From the NCBI GenBank assembly GCA_964423505.1, contig CAYREX010000007.1:1-64000 (forward strand): a stretch of 64,000 nt of DNA, in the 5' to 3' direction. Under the pieces are notes generated by a model. It did not search any database, was not told the origin of the DNA, and was given only the letters and a program-made list of their open reading frames with translations. Below, one piece after another: positions 58,507-64,000 of the stretch (its first letter is position 1; each line of letters opens with the position of its first letter). A program made the translations under genes and the position numbers. This stretch comes from CAYREX01 sp964423505 (GTDB lineage: Bacteria; Fermentibacterota; Fermentibacteria; Fermentibacterales; JCC-6).

Positions 58507-59220
58507 TCACCGCCTCCTCTCTGCAAGGGGCCTCCTGGCCACGAGCCAGCCTATTCTCCAGGGCAGCTCGGTACCCTCCGGCAGGGCGTCCCGCCGGCCC
58601 ATCTGCAGCTCGATGAACGCCGGGTCCGGCCTGGAGGCCGGCCACTCGGCCAGCCCCGAGCGGACCACCGCGAAGCCTGCCATGGAGAAGAGCTCGGACA
58701 GACGGCGTCCAGCGTCAACCGGAAGCCCGTCCCGGGAGATGGTCCCGACCAGCGCCCTCCCCTCATCACCTCCCCGCTCGGCGGTCCAGAGGTAGTCGTA
58801 CTCCCCCAGGCAGGCGTACAGCCCCCCGGGCGGCAGGGCGGAGAGCGCCAGGCGCAGGTGCGGGAGCGGGTCCGGAAGCCTCCCGAGGAAGAACCGCGAG
58901 AGGTACATCCCCGCCTTCGGGGCGAGCCGCCGGGCATCGCAGGCGACGAGCAGCGCACGGCCGGGGGGCATCCCTATGGCGGCCCTCTGCAGCATGGAGG
59001 GGTCCCGGTCGAGTCCGACGAGCTCGGCGCCGGTGAGGCGGCACAGCTCCCGAAGGACCAGCCCGGTCCCGCAACCGGGGACGACTATCCTCGAGACCCT
59101 CCGGAGAGGCAGGGTCGAGAGGATCCACCGCCTGAGCGCGGCGGTCTCCCGGTGCTGCCTCTCCAGGACCTCCCGCAAAGGCGGCAGGCGGTCAGGACTG
59201 CGAGCGGCAGAGGGCGCCAT
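58507..59220 (-). CDS. class I SAM-dependent methyltransferase
   Basis: 237 residues. Motif I IVVPGCGTGLVLRELCRL, then VGLDRDPSML and the acidic helix. It overlaps the radical SAM gene by 29 bp, so they are translated from one transcript. Substrate unknown; a partner in modification of the DUF2207-like tail is conceivable but unproved. Confidence 0.85.
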   Translation of the reverse strand: MAPSAARSPDRLPPLREVLERQHRETAALRRWILSTLPLRRVSRIVVPGCGTGLVLRELCRLTGAELVGLDRDPSMLQRAAIGMPPGRALLVACDARRLAPKAGMYLSRFFLGRLPDPLPHLRLALSALPPGGLYACLGEYDYLWTAERGGDEGRALVGTISRDGLPVDAGRRLSELFSMAGFAVVRSGLAEWPASRPDPAFIELQMGRRDALPEGTELPWRIGWLVARRPLAERRR

Positions 59221-60514
59221 CTCCCGCCTCCAGCGGGCACCCGCCGCCGCACAGGGGGAGGTCCGGGCACCCGGAGCACTCCGGCGGCAGCCATTCCCTC
59301 GACCGGAGGCGCTCCAGCAGCGGGGCTCTCCAGATGGTCTCCCAGTCGTCGGACAGCATGTCCCCCACTACCTCGTAGTAGCTCTGGCAGGGAAGGACGG
59401 TGCCGTCGGGCTGGACGCACATGGCGTGCTCGCCGGCGGTGCAGCGCTTCGGGCCGAGATCGAGCTCCAGCGGGCTCAGCCTGCAGTACCTGGTGGGGGA
59501 GTACCATATCATCCGAAGGCCCAGCCTCTCCGCCTCGCTACGGAGTCCCAGGAGCACGGTCTCCAGCTCGTCCGTGGAGAGAGCCGGCCCTCCGTCGGCC
59601 GACCTCCCGCTCCTGATGATGGTGTTGACGGCGAAGGCCTCGAGGCCCAGCTCCGACCGGAGGAACTCGGGCAGCTCCAGGGCGCTCTCGGCGCTCTCCG
59701 TGGTCAGCGTGGTGTTGGTGATGGTGTGGATGCCGGCCTCCAGGCAGCGCCTCACCCCCTCCACCGTCTTCTCCCAGACCCTTGCGCCCACCATCCAGTC
59801 GTGCACCTGGGGCACCCTGGACTCCAGGGTCACCTGGACGTGGTCGAGCCCCGCCCCGGCAAGCGTCCGTGCCAGGCCGGTACTCCCCAGCAGCACCCCG
59901 TTGGTCAGCAGACCGGTGACCATCCCCAGGGACTCGGCGTGGGAGACCAGCTCGGCAAGGTCGTCACGCATCGTGGGCTCGCCCCCGGTGAACACCACGT
60001 GGGGGACCGAGGCGTCCCAGAGCCGGTTCAGGATGCCGGTCCACTGCCCGGTGGGCAGCTCCCTGGAGCCGCGGCTCTGGTTGTAGCAGTGCCTGCAGTC
60101 CACGTTGCACCTGTAGGTCAGGGCCAGGTCCATCCTGTACGGTGCCCTCGGCGAGGCTGAGAACGGCGGGGTCACCTCGATCATCCCTCCGTCGCCGGGC
60201 TCCGCGCCCTCGACTACATCGCGGAGCAGCTCCGAGAAGCGCTCCAGGTCCTCCGCCAGCCTCCTCCGGCGGGTCCGGTAGCGGTCGCCGAGGGCGGAGA
60301 CCGCCTCCTCCCTTCCGCAGCCGGAGAGGAGGAGCCAGGCCATGTCGCACGCCTGCCGGTTCAGATGGTAGATCCGCGATGCGTCCACGAGCAGCAGGCC
60401 GCCATCGGACGATACCCTCAGGTGAACCCTGTGGCCGGAGCCTGCATCGGGGAAGTGGTGCATCCCCTCCTCCGCCACCGGGGCGCCCATCCGCGCCAGG
60501 CGCTCGCGCAGCAC
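59192..60514 (-). CDS. radical SAM/SPASM maturase-like protein with N-terminal PqqD-like domain
   Basis: 440 residues from GTG 60514, which starts one base after the DUF2207-like stop, with GGAGGGGG in the last codons of that gene. N-terminal residues 20-110 (VHLRVSSDGGLLLVDASRIYHLNRQACDMAWLLLSGCGREEAV) read as a PqqD-like peptide-recognition domain. The radical SAM cluster motif is YRCNVDCRHCYNQ. A SPASM region follows: RCTAGEHAMCVQPDGTVLPC, CSGCPDLPLCGGGC, GALC. It resembles enzymes that modify ribosomal peptides, so the Cys-rich tail of its neighbour is a candidate substrate. Confidence 0.88.
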   Translation of the reverse strand: MLRERLARMGAPVAEEGMHHFPDAGSGHRVHLRVSSDGGLLLVDASRIYHLNRQACDMAWLLLSGCGREEAVSALGDRYRTRRRRLAEDLERFSELLRDVVEGAEPGDGGMIEVTPPFSASPRAPYRMDLALTYRCNVDCRHCYNQSRGSRELPTGQWTGILNRLWDASVPHVVFTGGEPTMRDDLAELVSHAESLGMVTGLLTNGVLLGSTGLARTLAGAGLDHVQVTLESRVPQVHDWMVGARVWEKTVEGVRRCLEAGIHTITNTTLTTESAESALELPEFLRSELGLEAFAVNTIIRSGRSADGGPALSTDELETVLLGLRSEAERLGLRMIWYSPTRYCRLSPLELDLGPKRCTAGEHAMCVQPDGTVLPCQSYYEVVGDMLSDDWETIWRAPLLERLRSREWLPPECSGCPDLPLCGGGCPLEAGDGALCRSQS

Positions 60515-60515
60515 C

Positions 60516-62078
60516 CTACCGCCCCCCTCCGGCGCACGCGCACGCGCAGCCGGCGCAGGCACAGGCGCAGGCGCAGGAGCCGCCGGAGGACCGCGCCGAG
60601 GAGACCACCGGGTTGGTTATCGACGTGACGCGGGCGGAGAGGCCCGAGAGGCTGCCGGCGAAGCCGGAGGCCGCCGACTCCAGCGTCCCCGCCACCGCGA
60701 CGCAGGCCTCGGCGATGCTCACCGCCCCGCCCGTACGGGAGCCGGCAATGGAGCGGAGGGCCGAGGAGGAGGGCAGAGGCACGGCGACGCCCAGCCCGGC
60801 GGCGCGCCTCTCGAAATCGCCGCTCGCCAGCAGCCACTGGAACCTGGACTCCAGCTCCTCCGCCAGCTTCTCCCCGGGGAGCTCCGCAGCCACCGTGCGG
60901 AAGGCGTTGTCGATGACCAGCCGGTAGTACTCCCTGGTCCTCTCCGCCGAGTAACCCTCCATCATCTCCGAGAGGTCGCCTATCATCCCGACGAAGAGCT
61001 CCTCGAGCGCATCCGCCCCGGGACGGTCGGGGTCGGACTCCATGATCTCGAGCAAGCGCAGCTCGTAGCTCCTGAGCGGCGGACGAGCACCCGAGGGGAC
61101 CAGGGAGACCTCCCCTTCCCCGCCCCGGCGGAGCTCGAGGGCGCCCTTGCGGACCATCCCGTAGACGACCAGCAGCAGCACCCGGGAGAGGTCCTCCTCC
61201 AGGAGCAGCGCGGCCATCGGGGCGGTGAGCCCCCTCCTGATGCCGCTGCCCTCCATGCCTATCCTGGGAGGGAGGTAGCGCTTCTTCCGTCTGACGGAGC
61301 GTCTGACGGCCCGCGTGACCACGGCGGCGACCACGGCTATCCAGAGGATGGTCATGCCGCCCACCGCCACTGCGATGAGGGACTGCTCCCTCCCCGGCTC
61401 CGCCTGCTCCCGGAGCGCCGCCGTGCCGCCGACGGCAGCTGCGGGGAAGGAGACCCCCACCGTGTACGGCGAATCGACGCGCCGGCGTTCCTCCCAGACG
61501 AATATGACCCTCTCCTGGTCGTCGACGTACGCCTCCGTGAAGGGCCTCTCGTGGTAGACGGTCTCCTCCGGTCCCACCCCCGGGGGGAAGACCAGGCCCA
61601 GGCAGAAGTCGGAGCCGTCCAGCAGCAGGCCGCCGTCGAACCAGGTGGGGGTGAAGACCAGCGATGCGTAGTCGGAGCGCTGCGCGTCCGGCTGGACCAT
61701 CGCGCCGCAGATGGCGGTGACCACCAGGACGCCGATCGAGTCCGGCTGCACCGACAGCCCTCCCAGGTGGGCCTCTATCCCGTGCTCCAGCACGGTCGAG
61801 CGCCTCACGTCCTGCACGGTCTGCCCGTCCATCTCGACGTGGACGTCGGAGGGGTCGAATCGCCCGGTGGGCAGCCCCACGTCCACCACGTCGACCGGAG
61901 CGGCGCCGGGTGCGCAGTGGAAGGAGATCTCGTAGTAGACGCTGATGGCGCCGTTTGTCAGTACCTCGACGGTGCAGACGAACTCCGGGACGCTGAAGGC
62001 GTAGTCCTGCGAGGCGGAGGCGGCCGGCATCAGCAACAGCAGGAGGAGGGCCGGCAGCACCGGCAGGGCGCGGCTCAC
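60516..62078 (-). CDS. DUF2207-like membrane protein ending in a Cys-Ala repeat tail
   Basis: 520 residues from GTG 62078, overlapping the upstream stop (GTGA). A signal peptide (LPVLPALLLLLLMPAASAS) is followed by an extracytoplasmic beta domain (about 25-250), one transmembrane helix (about 265-290) and a cytoplasmic helical domain. The last 20 residues read SCACACACAGCACACAGGGR, with seven cysteines alternating with alanines. The next gene, one base away, encodes a radical SAM/SPASM enzyme with a PqqD-like domain. Modification of this tail is my inference; the repeat itself is plain in the sequence. Confidence 0.85.
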   Translation of the reverse strand: MSRALPVLPALLLLLLMPAASASQDYAFSVPEFVCTVEVLTNGAISVYYEISFHCAPGAAPVDVVDVGLPTGRFDPSDVHVEMDGQTVQDVRRSTVLEHGIEAHLGGLSVQPDSIGVLVVTAICGAMVQPDAQRSDYASLVFTPTWFDGGLLLDGSDFCLGLVFPPGVGPEETVYHERPFTEAYVDDQERVIFVWEERRRVDSPYTVGVSFPAAAVGGTAALREQAEPGREQSLIAVAVGGMTILWIAVVAAVVTRAVRRSVRRKKRYLPPRIGMEGSGIRRGLTAPMAALLLEEDLSRVLLLVVYGMVRKGALELRRGGEGEVSLVPSGARPPLRSYELRLLEIMESDPDRPGADALEELFVGMIGDLSEMMEGYSAERTREYYRLVIDNAFRTVAAELPGEKLAEELESRFQWLLASGDFERRAAGLGVAVPLPSSSALRSIAGSRTGGAVSIAEACVAVAGTLESAASGFAGSLSGLSARVTSITNPVVSSARSSGGSCACACACAGCACACAGGGR

Positions 62079-62437
62079 CACCTCGGCTCCTCCCTGAGAT
62101 GGTGGACCGCCCCGCAGAAGGGGCAGGTGACCACCAGTGCGCCCTCGACCACAGACAGATCCTCGGCGGTGACCAGGCCTCCGCAGGAGCGGCACCTGAG
62201 CTCCCTCATCTCCACGTCGCCGGCGATGTGGCCCCGGTGACCGTCGCCCTCATCCTCCCGCCGCCTCCTGTCCAGCCCGAGGGAGGTGCGGAGCAGCACG
62301 ACTCCCGCAACCAGAAGCACGATGCCCACCGGCAGCCTGCCGGATGCGTTTCCCTCGGAGGAGGCTATAAGGAAGACCGGGCCGAGGAGGAGCATCAGGG
62401 AGCCGAGCAGGGTCAGCAGCAGCGCCAGGGGTCTCAA
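62075..62437 (-). CDS. two-helix membrane protein with C-terminal zinc ribbon
   Basis: 120 residues from TTG 62437, overlapping the ABC stop (TTGA) behind GGGAGG. Two transmembrane helices (about 4-25 and 37-55), a charged linker, and a zinc ribbon CRSCGG ... CPFCGAVHHL. Family not recognised. It is coupled to the DUF2207-like gene and may be part of the same complex. Confidence 0.75.
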   Translation of the reverse strand: MRPLALLLTLLGSLMLLLGPVFLIASSEGNASGRLPVGIVLLVAGVVLLRTSLGLDRRRREDEGDGHRGHIAGDVEMRELRCRSCGGLVTAEDLSVVEGALVVTCPFCGAVHHLREEPRW

Positions 62438-63210
62438 GACCCGGCCTCCCCCTTGCCCCCGGCGGCTCCCCACCCGAGGTCGAAGTAGGTCTCGACCTCC
62501 CCCGGGCCGGTCCCGGTCAGGCGGAAGAACACCTCCTGGAGCTGGTCCCTTGCTATCTCGCAGGTGCTCATGGTCTCCAGCAGCCTGCCCCTGTGGATTA
62601 TGCCCAGACGGTCGCAGAGCCTGACGGCCACCGGGAGGGTATGGGTGGATATCACCACCGCGGCGCCGGACCGCGCCGCCGCCCTGGACATCCTGCGGAA
62701 GGTCTCGGCGGTGGCCGGGTCGAGCCCTACCAGCGGCTCGTCTATCACGTAGAGGTCCGGCCGTGCTGTGAAGGCGGAGGAGAGGACCACCCTCTGGACC
62801 ATCCCGTGGGAGTAGCTCTCCGCCCTGGCGTCCAGCCAGCCGACCATGTCGAAGAGCTTCTCGTGGAATGCTATCCTGCGCTCCAGCTCCTTCGGCTCCA
62901 CGCCGCGGAGCCTGCCGGTGAAGCGGAGGAACTCCCGGCCGGTCAGCTTGGGGTAGACGGTCGGCTCGTCCGGTACGAAGGCCACCCGCGACCTGACCAG
63001 CCCGGGGTCGACCGAGGCGTCGACGGAGCCGACCGTCAGGGTTCCGGAGTCGGGGGAGACCAGGCCGGCTATCATCTTCATGGTGGTGGTCTTGCCGGCT
63101 CCGTTTGGGCCGAGCAGGCCGAATACCTCGCCGGCCGGGACGTCCAGGTCGAGGTCGTCGACCGCGGGCTCTCCGCCGTAGGACTTGCAGAGCCCGCGGA
63201 GCGAGAGCAT
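62434..63210 (-). CDS. ABC transporter ATP-binding protein
   Basis: 258 residues. Walker A GPNGAGKTT near residue 38, signature YSHGMVQRV, Walker B LYVIDEPLVGLD and STHTLPVAVRLCDR switch histidine. It is the CcmA/NatA-like type that drives ABC-2 exporters. No membrane permease is present in this window, so the partner may be elsewhere, or the multi-helix proteins downstream take part. Confidence 0.93.
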   Translation of the reverse strand: MLSLRGLCKSYGGEPAVDDLDLDVPAGEVFGLLGPNGAGKTTTMKMIAGLVSPDSGTLTVGSVDASVDPGLVRSRVAFVPDEPTVYPKLTGREFLRFTGRLRGVEPKELERRIAFHEKLFDMVGWLDARAESYSHGMVQRVVLSSAFTARPDLYVIDEPLVGLDPATAETFRRMSRAAARSGAAVVISTHTLPVAVRLCDRLGIIHRGRLLETMSTCEIARDQLQEVFFRLTGTGPGEVETYFDLGWGAAGGKGEAGS

Positions 63211-63212
63211 CC

Positions 63213-64000
63213 TCACACCCCCCCGGGGTCCTCCACCAGGGCGCGGACGTACTCGTCCCGGTCGAAGGGTACGAGGTCCTCCATCCGCTCCCCCACGCCC
63301 ACGTACTCTATGGGTATGTCCATGCCGCTGGCCATCGCCAGCACGGCACCGCCCCTGGCGGTCCCGTCCAGCTTGGTGACCACCAGGCCGGTAACGGGCA
63401 GTGTCTCTCTGAAGCTGCCGGCCTGCGGGCCGGCGTTCTGCCCCACTGTGCCGTCCAGCACCAGCAGGACGGAGTGGGGGGCACCCTCCATTGCCTTGCC
63501 GCAGACCCGGTACACCTTGCCCAGCTCTGCCATCAGCCCCTTCTTGTTGGGGAGGCGGCCCGCAGTGTCGATGATGACCGCGTCGTAGTCGCGGCTGACC
63601 CCCCTGGTCACCGCGTCGAAGGCCACCGCCCCCGGGTCGGCGCCCGGCTCCTGGGTGATGATGGCCGCGCCGAGCCGCTCCGCCCAGACGCCAAGCTGCT
63701 CGGCCGCCGCGGCCCTGAACGTGTCGGCGCAGGCCAGCAGCACCCTCTGCCCCCTCTGCATCCTGCCCCGGGCCAGCTTCGCTATCGTGGTGGTCTTGCC
63801 GGCGCCGTTCACCCCGACCACCATGATGACGTGCGGCCTCACCCCCTCGGGGAGCCGGGCCGGCTCCCGGAGCGGGACGCACTCGCTCAGGACCTCCACA
63901 AGCGCCTCCCGCCAGTCTCCGCCGGACCTCCGCACCTGCCCGGGCAGGCGGTCCAGCACCTGCTCCGTCAGCTCCCAGCCGAGGTCGCTCTCCAGCAGTA
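63213..64000 (-). CDS. ftsY: signal recognition particle receptor FtsY (partial, N-terminus beyond the window)
   Basis: At least 262 codons seen. The NG domain is clear: VVGVNGAGKTTTIAKLA (G1), ADTFRAAAAEQL (G2-like), VIIDTAGRLPNKKGLM (G3), VVTKLDGTARGG (G4) and YVGVGERMEDLVPFD. The ATG/N-terminal part lies outside. It receives ribosome-SRP complexes at the membrane. It heads the operon leading to the ABC and DUF2207-like genes. Confidence 0.96.
   Translation of the reverse strand, partial: LLESDLGWELTEQVLDRLPGQVRRSGGDWREALVEVLSECVPLREPARLPEGVRPHVIMVVGVNGAGKTTTIAKLARGRMQRGQRVLLACADTFRAAAAEQLGVWAERLGAAIITQEPGADPGAVAFDAVTRGVSRDYDAVIIDTAGRLPNKKGLMAELGKVYRVCGKAMEGAPHSVLLVLDGTVGQNAGPQAGSFRETLPVTGLVVTKLDGTARGGAVLAMASGMDIPIEYVGVGERMEDLVPFDRDEYVRALVEDPGGV

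Overview
The window has two compositional parts. Bases 1 to about 15,600 are moderate in GC (46% in a hand-counted 120 bp inside cysS). From 16,000 to the end the DNA is about 70% GC, coding-dense and mostly on the minus strand, with ATGA, GTGA, TTGA and CTGA stop/start overlaps. The second part looks like the chromosome of a Gram-negative-type bacterium: lipoproteins, an outer-membrane DUF5916 barrel, anhydromuropeptide-recycling-type kinase and nucleotidyltransferase, and parvulin lipoproteins. The lineage cannot be fixed from sequence alone; an uncultivated FCB-like group is a guess.

1-16,000: a defence island bracketed by cysS sequence. A decayed cysS fragment of GC-rich, resident character lies at the left end, and a complete mosaic cysS lies at the right end, joined to trpS. 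Between them, in order: a HEPN-like protein with a divergent small winged-helix-type protein; then a minus-strand operon hsdM (with an Xre helix-turn-helix fused at its N-terminus), a DUF1016/YhcG-type nuclease, hsdS, a 1520-residue STAND NTPase with an N-terminal PD-(D/E)XK-type domain (Avs-like), hsdR and a DUF45 metallopeptidase. Both divergent control regions carry inverted repeats overlapping a recognisable promoter.

16,000-25,500: trpS, an AmgK/MurU-like pair, a zinc-ribbon protein, a GH57 enzyme, a SAM hydrolase, and a partner-switching set (STAS, RsbW-like kinase, and a very large STAND-HEAT-PP2C phosphatase). 25,500-35,800: GT2, a TlpA/NapH/CD1871A-type redox cluster, tRNA-Cys, two paralogous lipoproteins, tRNA-Gly, GNAT, SPOR, a deoxyhypusine synthase-like protein, TruA, RluD-family and parvulin genes. 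35,900-48,000: PLP aminotransferase, tandem parvulin, AckA, a GAF methionine sulfoxide reductase-like protein, an AhpD-like protein, a split blue-light module (BLUF, EAL, membrane GAF-PP2C), HisS, DOMON lipoprotein, flavin reductase and NYN-LOTUS. 48,100-64,000: Ogt, DUF5916, two radical-SAM proteins, GNAT, chagasin, aldehyde dehydrogenase, MBL hydrolase, and an ftsY-linked operon with an ABC ATPase, a DUF2207-like membrane protein ending in a Cys-Ala repeat tail, and a radical SAM/SPASM enzyme with a PqqD-like domain.

The most unusual systems are the DUF2207-tail/radical-SAM pair, the STAND-HEAT-PP2C partner switch, the split BLUF/EAL/PP2C cluster and the cysS-bounded defence island. Several genes also appear to start at CTG.
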